64,000 nt of DNA. It comes from Muribaculaceae bacterium (GTDB taxonomy: Bacteria > Bacteroidota > Bacteroidia > Bacteroidales > Muribaculaceae). The first letter of the stretch is position 1. Every line of letters starts with the position of its first letter. Below, in pieces: positions 53,957 through 64,000 of the stretch. A program made the position numbers and the translations under genes. The DNA is taken from contig JAFZKD010000099.1 in assembly GCA_017553785.1 (NCBI GenBank), forward strand, positions 1 through 64,000, given 5' to 3'. Under the pieces are notes generated by a model. It saw only the letters and a program-made list of their open reading frames with translations. It was not told the DNA's origin and did not search any database.

Positions 53957-56900
53957 TTAGAAGTTCAGACTCAAACCGAGGATGAACGAGATGGGACGCG
54001 GGAAGATGTCGCCGCCGATACCACCGAAGATCTCGGGATCGATACCGTCATACTTGGTAATGCAGAACACGTTACTTACAGTGCCGTAAACACGACCGGC
54101 AACGCCCTCGTAGCCACCGTGCTTGAGCAAACCGGCGAAGCTGTAACCCAGTGTGATGTTGTCACACTTGAGGAACGAAGCGTTCTGTACCCAGTAGTCG
54201 GTCATGATAGTGTTGTTGTCATAGGTCTGCCAACCCAGTTCAACCGATTTGATGGGACGGTTGTTCAGGTAGAAGCCCGAAACAGCCTCAAGTACCGATG
54301 CGGTGCTGGTATTGTGGTAGCCCTGCATCACGTTGTTGAACATATAGTTGCCGATGCTGGCACGCAGGCTGAAGCCAAAGTCCCAGTTCTTCCAGTCGAG
54401 GCGCGAAGCCATACCCATGGTCACGGGTGCGTGCGGTGACTTGTAGAAGTACTTGTCCTCTTCGCTGATGACGCCGTCACCGTTGCGGTCGACAACCTGG
54501 CCCTCTATAGGCTTGCCGTTCACGTCATAAACCTGCTGCAGGACATAGAAGCTACTTGCAGGATGTCCCACGGCGTGAGCCTGGACATTACCGTTGATAC
54601 CGATGCCACCAGTCATAACCTTGAAGGACGGGTCTTTATCGAGAAGCTCGGTGATCTTGTTGCTGTTGTAGGTCACGTTGTAGTCGATGGTCCACAACAA
54701 GTCGGTGGTGGAAATGGCTTTCCAGTTCAACGAGAGCTCGATACCAGTGTTGCGCAGCGAACCGATGTTCTTGTAGAACGCGTTCCTGAAGCTGGTCAAA
54801 GCCGAGAGGGCAGTCCAGTTCAACAGATCGGTGGTCTTGCGATAGTACCAGTCGATGCTACCGCTCAGGCGCTGGTTCATGACACCCCAGTCAAGACCGA
54901 TGTTGGTCGTCGTGGTGGTCTCCCACTTGAGCTCGGGGTTATAAACGTTGGGCCTGGCCTTGTCGCCAGTGCCGAGGAGGTCGTAGAACGAACCTACGCT
55001 ACCGTTGCTGATAACGTAGTTATTGAAGTAGTTGTAGTCGCCGATGCCTTCCTGCTGACCGGTCTTACCCCAACCGAGGCGCAGCTTCAGATCGCTGAAG
55101 GGACTGTCCTTCATGAAGTCTTCCTCATTGATCTTCCATGCAAATGCTGCCGACGGGAACATTGCCCAGTGCTTCTTGAAGCGGGACGAACCGTCATAAC
55201 GCAGGGTGAAGGTCATCAGATAGCGGTTGTTATAAGTGTAATTGGCACGGCCAAAGAACGACACGAGGAAGTTCTCGGTACGATAGCCCTCACCATTATT
55301 CTGGCGGTAAACACCGTCACCATAGATCTTACCGGCTTTGGAGTCACCAATATTGTAATTGGCGCTGGGAATCCATATGCCAGGAGCCACGTGCAATGCC
55401 TTCTCGCTATCTTCGTCGGTGAAGAAGAGTGCCGAGTTAGTGGGATAGGTACCCCAAGACTCATTATACTCCTTGCGCCAGTTGTGCTGCCACTCGTAAC
55501 CAGCCATGATGTCGAAGTGGTGCTTGTCGTTGAAGTCCTTGTAATACTGGGCATAGGTACTCAACTGCAGGTTCTCCTTGGACTGGGTGTAGTAGCTGGT
55601 GTTGCCGTAGTAGTTCGAGGTATTGGAGATATTGGCGCTGATGTTGTGGCCATGACCGCCGGTGAAGTCACCACCCAAAGTGAGGTGGAGCCTCAGGTCC
55701 TCGAAACCGTGGATCTTGTAATCAATGTCTGCACTGCCGATGAAGGCGTGTGACCAACCCGTGTTGTCATGGTTGTCGAGCATGGCGACGGGGTTATAAG
55801 GCGCGTTGCCGTTCTTGGTGTAGGGCCAAGCAGGGTCTGCGAGGTTATCCTGCATCCAGTCGAAGTAACCACCCACACCAGCATACTTCGGGTCATTGGA
55901 ATAGATGGGCTGTGTCGGGTCCATGCGCACGGCATTGCCCACAGCGCCGGTATCGGCCCAGCGTGACTTGGTCCATGCCAGTTTACCGTTAAGGTTCAGC
56001 GTCAGGTGGTCATCAAAGAACGAGGGGTTCAGGTTCAAGGCCGTAGTGAGACGCTTGAAGTCCGACGTCTTGAGGATACCTTGCTGATCGGTGTAGCCCA
56101 CCGAAACGCGATAAGGCAGATATTGGCCAACCGAACCGGCAAGCGTAATGTTGTGGTCATGGCTCAGCGCGGTGCGGTAAATCTCATTCTGCCAGTCGGT
56201 GTTGGCGTTGCCCAGTAATGACAGGGCAGTCTCCTCACGGGAGTCGCCGGCAAAGATTTTCTTTACAAATGCACGGTACTCATCACCGTCCATCACATCG
56301 ATGGTTTTTTTCTTCATGCTCCAGGTAACGCTACCATTGTAAGCTACCTGGGGACGCTGGCCGCGACGGCCCTTCTTGGTGGTGATGATGATGACACCGT
56401 TAGAACCACGGCTACCGTAGATAGCGGTGGCAGAGGCGTCCTTCAACACGTTGAAACTCTCAATGTCCTGGGGGTTAACCAGTGACAAGGGGTTGGACAG
56501 ACCGCTGACACCGTTATTATCCATGGCGATGCCATCGATAACGATGAGCGGGTTATTGCTGGCGTTAAGTGACGAACCACCACGGATACGGATGGTGGAG
56601 CCACCACCGGGGGTACCGTCACCACTGGTGACGTTCACACCGGCAATCTTACCGCCGAGCATGTCCTGGGCGCTGACAACGACACCCTTGTTCTTGGCAT
56701 CGGGTTTAAGCGCTGCCACCGAACCGGTCAAGTCGTTTTTCTTCACTACACCATAACCGATGACCACCAGATTCTCAAGCATCTGGGTGCTCTCGGCAAG
56801 GGTAATCACTAATTCGCTGGCTGCGGTGACCTCATGTTCCTCGTAGCCGACAGACGAAATCAGGAGCTTGGCGCCCTGAGGCACACCTTCAAGGGTGAAG

Positions 56901-57091
56901 TAACCGTCAAAGTCGGTTGCAGTACCCATCTGTGTGCCAACGACACGAACACTCGCGCCGATCACAGGCTCGCCGGTAGCATCCTTTACAAGGCCATTCA
57001 CAGTAATCTGTGCATAGCCCCCGAGTGACAGGAGAAGTCCCATCACAAGGGTTAGAATCCTAGACGGAATTCTGATGTTTACCTGCTTCAT
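53957..57091 (-). CDS. susC: SusC-family TonB-dependent outer-membrane transporter
   Basis: SusC imports malto-oligosaccharides using TonB energy. The 1044-residue protein has a signal peptide (LVMGLLLSLGGYAQ), a carboxypeptidase-regulatory-like domain (VNGLVKDATGEPVIGASVRV, about 32-105), the plug with AQDMLGGKIAGVNVTSGD, TIRIRGGSSLNASNNPLIVI and DASATAIYGSRGSNGVIIITT, then the barrel ending in a terminal aromatic strand (PISFILGLSLNF). It heads the operon susC-D-E-F plus the T9SS-tailed gene. The promoter has a LacI-type operator 67 bp upstream of the -7 element. Confidence 0.95.
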   Translation of the reverse strand: MKQVNIRIPSRILTLVMGLLLSLGGYAQITVNGLVKDATGEPVIGASVRVVGTQMGTATDFDGYFTLEGVPQGAKLLISSVGYEEHEVTAASELVITLAESTQMLENLVVIGYGVVKKNDLTGSVAALKPDAKNKGVVVSAQDMLGGKIAGVNVTSGDGTPGGGSTIRIRGGSSLNASNNPLIVIDGIAMDNNGVSGLSNPLSLVNPQDIESFNVLKDASATAIYGSRGSNGVIIITTKKGRRGQRPQVAYNGSVTWSMKKKTIDVMDGDEYRAFVKKIFAGDSREETALSLLGNANTDWQNEIYRTALSHDHNITLAGSVGQYLPYRVSVGYTDQQGILKTSDFKRLTTALNLNPSFFDDHLTLNLNGKLAWTKSRWADTGAVGNAVRMDPTQPIYSNDPKYAGVGGYFDWMQDNLADPAWPYTKNGNAPYNPVAMLDNHDNTGWSHAFIGSADIDYKIHGFEDLRLHLTLGGDFTGGHGHNISANISNTSNYYGNTSYYTQSKENLQLSTYAQYYKDFNDKHHFDIMAGYEWQHNWRKEYNESWGTYPTNSALFFTDEDSEKALHVAPGIWIPSANYNIGDSKAGKIYGDGVYRQNNGEGYRTENFLVSFFGRANYTYNNRYLMTFTLRYDGSSRFKKHWAMFPSAAFAWKINEEDFMKDSPFSDLKLRLGWGKTGQQEGIGDYNYFNNYVISNGSVGSFYDLLGTGDKARPNVYNPELKWETTTTTNIGLDWGVMNQRLSGSIDWYYRKTTDLLNWTALSALTSFRNAFYKNIGSLRNTGIELSLNWKAISTTDLLWTIDYNVTYNSNKITELLDKDPSFKVMTGGIGINGNVQAHAVGHPASSFYVLQQVYDVNGKPIEGQVVDRNGDGVISEEDKYFYKSPHAPVTMGMASRLDWKNWDFGFSLRASIGNYMFNNVMQGYHNTSTASVLEAVSGFYLNNRPIKSVELGWQTYDNNTIMTDYWVQNASFLKCDNITLGYSFAGLLKHGGYEGVAGRVYGTVSNVFCITKYDGIDPEIFGGIGGDIFPRPISFILGLSLNF

Positions 57092-57218
57092 TTTAATTTT
57101 TTTAAAGTTAATATTATATTGGTAATCAATTAATTATTTTCTTAGCCCAAGGGTTCCCGACCGACGCGCTTACCTGAAGACACGCACCAAGTCAAGAAAA
57201 CACACGCCTAAATCATGG

Positions 57219-57226
57219 CAAATATA
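57219..57226 (-). promoter_or_regulatory. -7 element of the susC operon
   Basis: Minus strand TATATTTG fits TAnnTTTG, with no TTTG at -33. It gives a leader of about 120 nt. Confidence 0.65.
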
Positions 57227-57282
57227 AGCAAAATCAAAATAATTTTCTTTAATTTATAATGTTAAAATCTTAATTAATTACA

Positions 57283-57296
57283 TGCAATCGTTTGCG
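57283..57296. promoter_or_regulatory. LacI-type operator between susC and lacI
   Basis: TGCAATCGTTTGCG, a palindrome with two mismatches and a central CG. Its centre is 67 bp upstream of the susC -7 centre. It also covers the -33 TTTG (57291-57294) of the divergent lacI promoter. Confidence 0.75.
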
Positions 57297-57322
57297 CAAT
57301 TCAAAAAATAGCATTATCTTCG
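57291..57322 (+). promoter_or_regulatory. Promoter of the lacI-family gene
   Basis: TTTG (57291-57294), a 20-nt spacer and TATCTTCG (57315-57322), one mismatch to TAnnTTTG. The -33 box lies inside the LacI-type operator, which suggests self-repression. Confidence 0.6.
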
Positions 57323-57403
57323 CCCCCAGCTTTATGTTTTTGAATTTTTATTGATTGATTTCATTGCGTCAACTATCCACATTTTTTACATTTTGAGCCA
57401 ACA

Positions 57404-58435
57404 ATGAACGACAAGCAACAAATGACGATGAAGGATATCGCCCGGGAACTGGGCGTGTCGGTCGCTACGGTATCACGCGCATTGAGTGATAGCCCCAGCA
57501 TATCTCGTGAACGACGACAGGCGATTCAGCAATATGCCCGAGAACACAACTATTTTCCAAATGTCATTGCCGAGCAACTGCGCCACAGCCGCCGCAATTC
57601 ATCACGGGCGATAGGGGTTATCGTACCCGAATTTGTACATTACTATTTCTCGTCGATTCTCGATGGAATCGAATCCGAAGCTTCTTCACGGGGATATCAG
57701 ATCATCGTCGCCAAGAGCAACGAAAGCTATGAACGGGAAGTCCAGATATGTGAGGCCATGCTCAAGAACAAGGTATGCGGTATCATCGTTTCGCAGGCCA
57801 AAGACACCGAGCAGTACGATCATTTCCTGCATTTGGAGGCTTCAGGCGTGCCGTTGGTTTTCTACGACAGAATCTGCCCTGCCATCAATGCCAGCCGCGT
57901 TGTTGTCGATGACTATATGGGCACCTTGAATGCTGTCTCTCACCTGATTACCACTGGCTGCAAACGCATTGCTTTTTATGGCACATCAATGAATCTGGTC
58001 ATCGGCAAGAACCGCTTCAACGGCTACCGTGATGCCCTGTACAAGCATGGGCTGACGCTCGACGAGTCACTGGTGCGCATCTGCGACAACCGGGCCGATG
58101 CCGAGCGCATTACCCCAGCCATGATGCGCATGGAGGACAGGCCCGACGCTTTCTTTGCGGTAAATGACGAGACCGCGATCGGCATCCTCTCGGTGGTCAA
58201 GAGACTGGGATATATCGTCCCCGACGAGGTGAGTATCTGCGGCTTCACCAACGGTTTCCGCGCCACGGTATGCGATCCGATGCTAACAACGGTCGAGCAA
58301 CGCGGCACCCAAGTCGGTAAAGAGGCAGCAGACATTCTGATCGGCCTTGTCGAGGGCACACTGCCTCCCGAACATGCCGAAAAACGTATTGTCAAGACCC
58401 GACTTGTCGTACGCGGCACCACCCGACTCATGTAG
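57404..58435 (+). CDS. LacI-family transcriptional regulator of starch genes
   Basis: A 343-residue LacI/GalR-type regulator. The N-terminal helix-turn-helix (TMKDIARELGVSVATVSRAL, residues about 8-27) and hinge (NVIAEQLRHSRR) are complete, followed by a periplasmic-binding-like ligand domain (GVIVPEFVHYYFSSILDGIE, GCKRIAFYGTS, FFAVNDETAIGIL, VSICGFTNGF). It is divergent from susC. Three matching operators lie upstream of susC, the amylase and the MFS gene, so it likely controls them. The ligand is probably a maltose-type sugar, by context. In Bacteroides the sus locus is controlled by SusR, a different protein type, so this is a different regulatory design. Confidence 0.9.
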   Translation: MNDKQQMTMKDIARELGVSVATVSRALSDSPSISRERRQAIQQYAREHNYFPNVIAEQLRHSRRNSSRAIGVIVPEFVHYYFSSILDGIESEASSRGYQIIVAKSNESYEREVQICEAMLKNKVCGIIVSQAKDTEQYDHFLHLEASGVPLVFYDRICPAINASRVVVDDYMGTLNAVSHLITTGCKRIAFYGTSMNLVIGKNRFNGYRDALYKHGLTLDESLVRICDNRADAERITPAMMRMEDRPDAFFAVNDETAIGILSVVKRLGYIVPDEVSICGFTNGFRATVCDPMLTTVEQRGTQVGKEAADILIGLVEGTLPPEHAEKRIVKTRLVVRGTTRLM

Positions 58436-58571
58436 CCCACCCCACTCTCGCCACAAAAAGCCCAGAAGCCGACTCAACAACAATAAAGTTGTCAAAATTG
58501 TATTAAAAAAGCCACCGAGTCGACAAAGTAAAAGTTTTTAACATAACAGAATTATATAAAATCTTATAAAT

Positions 58572-60041
58572 ATGAGAATGATTGGGAAAAAAATCATTTT
58601 ATGTGCTGTGATGGCAATAACTGCGCTTTGTGCGAGCGCTCAGCCTGAGAGACCCAAATTGGTTGTGGGTATTGTTATTGATCAGATGAGGTGGGATTAC
58701 CTCTACACCTATACTTGGGGAGAGCGTGGATTTAACACGCTGCTTACCGAGGGGTACCGCTGCAGCAATACCATGGTAGACTATGTACCCACCATTACCG
58801 CCATTGGGCATGCCAGCATCTTTTCGGGCACGACGCCTGCTTTTCATGGCATTGCCGGCAACAGCTTCTCCATCAACGGCAAGACCGTCTCGAGCGTACA
58901 AGACGATACTGAGCGCGCCGTCGGAGGCAACGATAAGACACAAGGCAAGTCACCGCGCAACCTCATCGCGACCAACATCGCCGACCAGCTCTATCTAGCA
59001 ACCGACTACAAGAGCCGCACCGTGGGTATCGCCCTCAAAGACCGTGCAGCCATCCTTCCCTCGGGTCATCACCCTGTGGGTGCCTACTGGTTTGACGGCA
59101 ACAGCAAGTCGTTTGTCACCAGCACTTACTACTGCAACAAACTGCCCAAGTGGGTCGCTGATTTCAACAAGCGCCAGCGCGATATACTCGCCAGCGACCT
59201 GTACAACACACCAGCTGGCACAACCATCACCTTCGCCCTCGCCGAGCAGGTCCTCATCAACGAGAAATTAGGACAGGGCGAGGCGACCGACATGCTCACC
59301 ATCAGCGTTTCCAACACCGACATGTGTGCCCATTATACGGGAAGCCATTCGCCTAAGCTGGACTCCATCTACTGGCAGCTTGACAAGGAATTGGCCAACT
59401 TCATCGACTTTTTGGACCGTCGCATCGGCCGTGACAACTACCTGCTGTTCCTCACCGCCGACCATGGCGGCACCCACGGGTGTACTCGAATGGAAGAGCA
59501 CCACCTGCCCAACGGCGCATGGGAAAGCAGCGTGGCCAGAGAAGCAGCCAACAAAATACTCAAGGCGCAATACGGTGTGGAGAATCTCATCAAAAAAGAT
59601 CACGGCTTTACCTTCTATCTCAACCACGTGGCCATTGACTCGGCAGGACTTGACACCCACGAGGTCGCACAATCGGCCTGTCGTGAATTGGCAAAAGCCG
59701 ATGAGATAGAATGGGCCGTTGAGGTCGCCGACATTGACAACTGCCCTATGCCCTCATTCCTCAAGGAGCGCGTCAAATTGGGCTATTATCCCGGGCGCAG
59801 CGGTGACATCTACGTCATCCACCGCACGGGTGTGCAGTTGGGCAAGACCGAATCGGCAGGGTCCAACCATGGCACATGGAGTCAGAGCGACTCCCACATC
59901 CCCCTTATTTTCATGGGATGGCACATCACGCCAGGCGAGACCTCGAGACTCATCCACATGACCGACATCGCAGCAACCGTGTGCGCTTTGCTCCACATCC
60001 AGGCACCTGACGGCTGCATCGGCACTCCTATATTCGAATAA
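58572..60041 (+). CDS. PafA-like alkaline phosphatase
   Basis: A 489-residue secreted enzyme of the alkaline phosphatase superfamily. It has a signal peptide (AVMAITALCASAQ), metal ligand Asp37 (GIVIDQMRWD), the predicted Thr nucleophile Thr76 (VPTITAIGH), Asn97 (HGIAGNSF) and the KxR pair Lys156/Arg158 (ALKDRAA). These positions align with the active site of PafA phosphate monoesterase as I recall it. Further metal ligands are in NTDMCAHYTGSHSP, TADHGGTHG and SNHGTW. It likely releases phosphate from organic esters in the periplasm. It is distinct from the lipoprotein at 1-633. Confidence 0.88.
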   Translation: MRMIGKKIILCAVMAITALCASAQPERPKLVVGIVIDQMRWDYLYTYTWGERGFNTLLTEGYRCSNTMVDYVPTITAIGHASIFSGTTPAFHGIAGNSFSINGKTVSSVQDDTERAVGGNDKTQGKSPRNLIATNIADQLYLATDYKSRTVGIALKDRAAILPSGHHPVGAYWFDGNSKSFVTSTYYCNKLPKWVADFNKRQRDILASDLYNTPAGTTITFALAEQVLINEKLGQGEATDMLTISVSNTDMCAHYTGSHSPKLDSIYWQLDKELANFIDFLDRRIGRDNYLLFLTADHGGTHGCTRMEEHHLPNGAWESSVAREAANKILKAQYGVENLIKKDHGFTFYLNHVAIDSAGLDTHEVAQSACRELAKADEIEWAVEVADIDNCPMPSFLKERVKLGYYPGRSGDIYVIHRTGVQLGKTESAGSNHGTWSQSDSHIPLIFMGWHITPGETSRLIHMTDIAATVCALLHIQAPDGCIGTPIFE

Positions 60042-60182
60042 GACCTACTAAAATACATATTACCATTTTTGTCAATTATTCAATAATATTATTGTAATTT
60101 TGCATCATATTTATATTCAATAGTCGCATAATAGATTTGACAACCATTATTTTTGTAATATTAACTATAAACTTAAACGTGT

Positions 60183-63100
60183 ATGAAAAGAATCTATTCA
60201 CTGCTAGCGAGTCTGCTGCTTGTAAGCATGGCAGCGCTTGCGCAGGTCACTGTCCACGGCACCGTGGTGCAGGCAAGTGACAATGAACCTATCATCGGTG
60301 CGACAGTCACCGTTGTAGGCACTAAGACGGGAACCGCCACCGATCTGGATGGCCACTTCACCGTTACCGTGCCCAACTCTAACAGTCAACTCAACATTTC
60401 CTACATCGGCATGACGTCCGTCACTGTCAAGGCCGAGAACGGCATGGTTGTGGAATTGCACAGCAACACCCAAGACCTTGACGAGGTGGTGGTGGTGGCC
60501 TACGGTACCGCCAAGAAGAGCGAGCTCACCGGTGCTGTGTCACAGGTGACCTCCAAGCAGATTGAGGCCCGTCCCGTGACCACCGTCACCGCGGCTCTGG
60601 AGGGCACCACGACCGGTCTGGTGGTGAACTCCACCTACGGTCAGCCTGGTAACGACGCCTCAGTCCGCATCCGCGGTTTCGCCTCGATTACGGGTAACAA
60701 CTCGCCGCTTTATGTAATCGACGGCGTCCCCTACGGCGGCAACATCAGCGACTTGAACAGTGCCGACATCGAGAGCGTCACCGTGTTGAAGGATGCTACC
60801 TCGTCATCGTTGTATGGTAACCGCGCCGGTAACGGTGTGATCCTGATCAACACCAAGAAGGGCCGCAACGACAAGGTGCGCATCAATGCTTCGGTGATGA
60901 TGGGTACCTACAACCGCGGTATCCCCGAGTATGACCGCATGGACGCCCGCCAGTGGATGAACGCCATGATGCAGAGTTATACCCGCGAGCACTTTGCAGC
61001 CGGCAACAGCGGCACCAATGCCGACGGCACACCCAAGACCATGTCTTGGAGCGAAGCCATGGCCAAGGCCAATAGTGAAATCATCGGTTCTTATCTGCAT
61101 ACAACATCTTCAATCAGCCTGATGACAACCTATTCAACGGTTTCAGCCTGAGGAATGATGCCCAGATCAAGAGCGGCATCGCCAATGACCTAGACTGGTT
61201 CAAGGCGGCCATCCGCAGCGGCTTCCGTCAGGAGTACAACCTGAGTGGTGATGGCGGCAACCAGAAGGCCAACTACTTCTTCAGCGCCGGCTACACCAAG
61301 GAGGACGGTTACACCAAGGAGTCGGGCTTTGAGCGCATGACCGGCCGCGCCAGCGTCAACCTGACCCCCAACAACTGGTTCAAGGCCGGACTATCGGTAG
61401 CTGGATCACACCAGTTCATCCGCTACCACACCGACAGTGAGGGCAGTTACAAGAACGCATTTGGCTACTGCCGCAACATTGCTCCCATCTATCCGATCCA
61501 CCTGCACGAGATGGATGGCACCAAGAGTCCTACCGGCGAGTACATCCTCGATGAGGAGGGCAACAAGATCTACGACAGCGGCGACACCTTCGGCCGCACC
61601 CAGTACTCGGGCCGCCACTACCTGTGGGAGACCGAACTCGACATGGACAAGACCTATCGCAACACTTTGAACCCGATGGGTCACATCACCCTTGTGCTGC
61701 CTTACGGATTTGACATCACCTTGAACGGCGACTTGAACGTGCGCAATTACGAGAACCGCACCTACAACAACGCCATCATCGGTGACGGTATGGGCAACAA
61801 TGCCCGCACAAAGCGCACCATCTTACGCTACAAGAACTACACCTTCCAGCAACTGCTGAACTGGAAGCAGACCTATGGCGACCTCCACTCGCTTGAGGTA
61901 ATGCTCGGTCATGAGAACTACTACTACAAGTACAACTACTTGTATGGCTACAAGGCCAACGAGAGTCTTGCCGGACACATTGACATGATCAACTTCTCAG
62001 ACATCCAGAACCTCTATGACTACGAGGAGAACGACCGCAAGGAGAGTTACCTGGGCCGCATCCGCTACGTCTATGACGGCAAGTATGCTTTGGAGGGCAC
62101 CTTCCGCCGTGACGGTAGTTCACGTTTCCATCCCGACCACCGCTGGGGTAACTTCTACAGCCTCGGTGCCAGTTGGATCTTGAGCCGTGAGAACTTCATC
62201 CGCAAGTATGAGTGGATCAACAACCTGAAACTGCGTGCCGCTTATGGTGAGGCCGCTAATGACCTTTCTTCCGGCTATTACAGTTACATGGCCCTGTATG
62301 ACATCACCGTGAACGGTGGTATGGGTGCACTGGTGAAGAGCCAGTTGACCAACGAGATGCTGACCTGGGAGTCGGTAAGGAACTTTGACTTCGGTCTTGA
62401 AGGCCGTTTGTTCAACCGCTTGAACTTCAGCCTTGAGTACTTTATCAAGGGTTCGCACGACCTGATCTTCGACCTTCGCCAGCCACTGTCGGCAGGTGCC
62501 ACAAGCACCAGCGAAGCCGTTTCAGAGGTACAAATCAACCTGGGTAACATGGTGAACCGTGGTATTGAACTCTCGGCCGACGCCGACATCGTTTACACCC
62601 GTGACTTCCGCTTCAACCTGGGTCTGAACTTATCTTACCTCAAGAACAGGATCACCAAGATGCCGGACATTTACAATGTTGGCGGCGAAAAGGACGAGTA
62701 CAACGCAGGCATGCAGAACGGTCAGTACAACTACCGTGAAGGTAAATCCTTCTACTCATTCTACACCTACACCTATAAGGGTATCGATGACATGACCGGT
62801 CAATCCCTCTATACCTTCAACGACCACGACTTCTATGTACCCGGCATGTTGAAGGCCAACGAGGACATCACCAACCGTGATGCTATCCCCGAGGGCGAGT
62901 ACGTTGTTATCGACGGTGTCCCCTATGTTTACAAGCCCACGACCTATGGTAAGCGTGAGTGGCACGGCAGTGCAGTGCCCAAACTCTTTGGTAGTTTCAT
63001 TCCCACCATCGACTACAAGAACTTTACCCTCACTGGTATTTTCACCTTCCAACTCGGTGGCAAGTGTATCGACTGGACCTATCAGAGTCTGACCTCGATG

Positions 63101-63559
63101 GGCGGTTCTCCCAGTGCCATCCATGCCGACATGACCAACGCTTGGGTGAAGGACCTCGACGGCACCGTTGTCACCTACACCGATGACCAGCTCAACGGCA
63201 TGACCGTAACCAATGCCGATGGAGACTCCTATGTCAACTATCCCGCTAACCGTCTCGACCCCAACGGCACTCCCGCCGTTTATTCGGCCGACAACAGTTT
63301 CAACACTGCAGCCAGCAGCCGTTACATCACGTCGTCCAACTACTTCATTGTGAAGAATATCGGTCTGACCTATCGTCTGCCGCGCACCATCCTGAATAAG
63401 ATCGGTTTCACCAACATCGCGCTTATCGCTACGGTAGAGAACCTCTACACCAAGACAGCCCGCAAGGGTATGAACCCCCAGCAGAACTATAGCGGTTATG
63501 TGGGCGACTACTTGGTTACTCCTCGTGTTTACTCGTTCGGTGTGAAACTTGGTTTCTAA
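60183..63559 (+). pseudogene. SusC-family TonB-dependent transporter, frameshifted
   Basis: The reading frame from ATG 60183 codes a signal peptide (LLLVSMAALAQ), a regulatory-like domain (VTVHGTVVQASDNEPIIGATVTVV), the plug (TALEGTTTGLVVNS, DVESVTVLKDATSSSLYGNRAGNGVI) and then leaves frame near 61100-61130 to stop at 61151. Homology resumes in another frame at YNIFNQPDDNLFNGFSLRND (about 61107) and continues to 63559 with a complete barrel ending in SFGVKLGF. Joined, the protein would be about 1,125 residues, a full SusC. A one-base loss explains the break. The SusD-like gene follows 41 nt downstream. Confidence 0.85.
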
Positions 63560-63600
63560 TGGCACTACTTATTGTTACATTTTTAAATTAGAATACAATT

Positions 63601-64000
63601 ATGAAGATTTTCAAATATTTCCTGATTGCAGGTATTGCCGCCCTGGGGCTGTCTTCGTGTTCAAGCGATTATCTGGACACCGCACCAACTGCCGAGACCG
63701 GTGCAGCGACTGCATTCGAGACCACCGAGAATGTCAAACTGGCCGTCAACGGTTGTGCCCGTGTGATGATGAACCAATATCTGGGCACTCAGGGTATGTG
63801 TGGTGAAGGCTGCATCAAGATGTGGTTTGGTAACTACCCTGGCCAGGATTTCTATGTGAACCTGCCCGGTTGGGCGACGTTGATCAACCAGAACAACCAC
63901 GACACCCCCACCAGTCAGTACACCTACTATCCCTGGTTTTACTATTACAAGCTCATCAGCAACGCCAATAGTATCATCCTGAATGTAGACAATGCCAAGG
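63601..64000 (+). CDS. SusD-family lipoprotein (3' end outside window)
   Basis: The frame from ATG 63601 is open for 133 codons to the window end. It encodes a lipoprotein signal (IAALGLSSCSSDYLDTAP) with an acidic residue pattern for surface export, and the start of the SusD helical fold (ETTENVKLAVNGCARVMM, then FYYYKLISNANSIILN). It pairs with the frameshifted SusC directly upstream, so it belongs to a second glycan-uptake locus whose enzymes must lie further downstream. The substrate cannot be told. Confidence 0.88.
   Translation, partial: MKIFKYFLIAGIAALGLSSCSSDYLDTAPTAETGAATAFETTENVKLAVNGCARVMMNQYLGTQGMCGEGCIKMWFGNYPGQDFYVNLPGWATLINQNNHDTPTSQYTYYPWFYYYKLISNANSIILNVDNAK

Noticed and set aside
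61090-61160. Programmed ribosomal frameshift in SusC
   Set aside because: No slippery heptamer or clear downstream structure is visible; a simple one-base loss explains the break.

Overview
The window looks like a chromosomal segment of a gut Bacteroidales bacterium, possibly Muribaculaceae or a Prevotella relative. The signs are the Bacteroidetes promoter consensus (TTTG, 19-21 nt, TAnnTTTG) upstream of many genes, few Shine-Dalgarno sequences, a type IX secretion (T9SS) core operon, SusC/SusD pairs, surface-lipoprotein signals with acidic residues after the lipobox Cys, and dockerin-like EF-hand repeats on secreted enzymes. Placement below order is inference; there is no rRNA gene here.

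Layout. 1-3704: the start of an alkaline-phosphatase-superfamily lipoprotein (cut by the window edge), an unknown protein, then a small coiled-coil protein, zapA, a probable 6S-type RNA and rny. 3705-6235: REP-like repeats, tRNA-Thr(TGT), hpf, a Xer recombinase and rpsU with a structured leader. 6236-13320 (minus): a T9SS operon read as a PorT-like barrel, porP, gldK, gldL, gldM, gldN. 13517-32188: an exopolysaccharide region with two acyltransferases, a Wzx-type flippase, Wza, Wzc and Wzy homologues, a beta-helix protein, four glycosyltransferases, two tandem dockerin-bearing CotH-family proteins and a radical SAM protein. 32279-44736: ychF, a maltose-type MFS transporter with malQ and a pullulanase, ddl and murF, a SusA-type GH13 enzyme and a methyltransferase. 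44828-58435: a starch locus (susC, susD, susE, susF, a T9SS-tailed cargo protein, an alpha-amylase and a GH53 galactanase, all minus) with a divergent lacI-family regulator. 58572-64000: a PafA-like phosphatase, a frameshifted second SusC and the start of its SusD.

How the genes fit together. Starch would be bound and cut at the surface by SusC-F, the amylase and the T9SS-tailed protein, cut further by the SusA-type enzyme and pullulanase, imported by the MFS transporter and processed by MalQ. The most interesting signal is regulatory. Three LacI-type palindromes (core TGCAAnCGnTTGCA) lie upstream of susC, the amylase and the MFS transporter, each centred 66-67 bp upstream of the predicted -7 element. 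The susC copy also covers the -33 element of lacI. This suggests one LacI-family protein that activates the dispersed starch genes and represses itself.

Starts were chosen by reading ATG codons, signal peptides, paralogue alignment and promoter position. No database search was possible.
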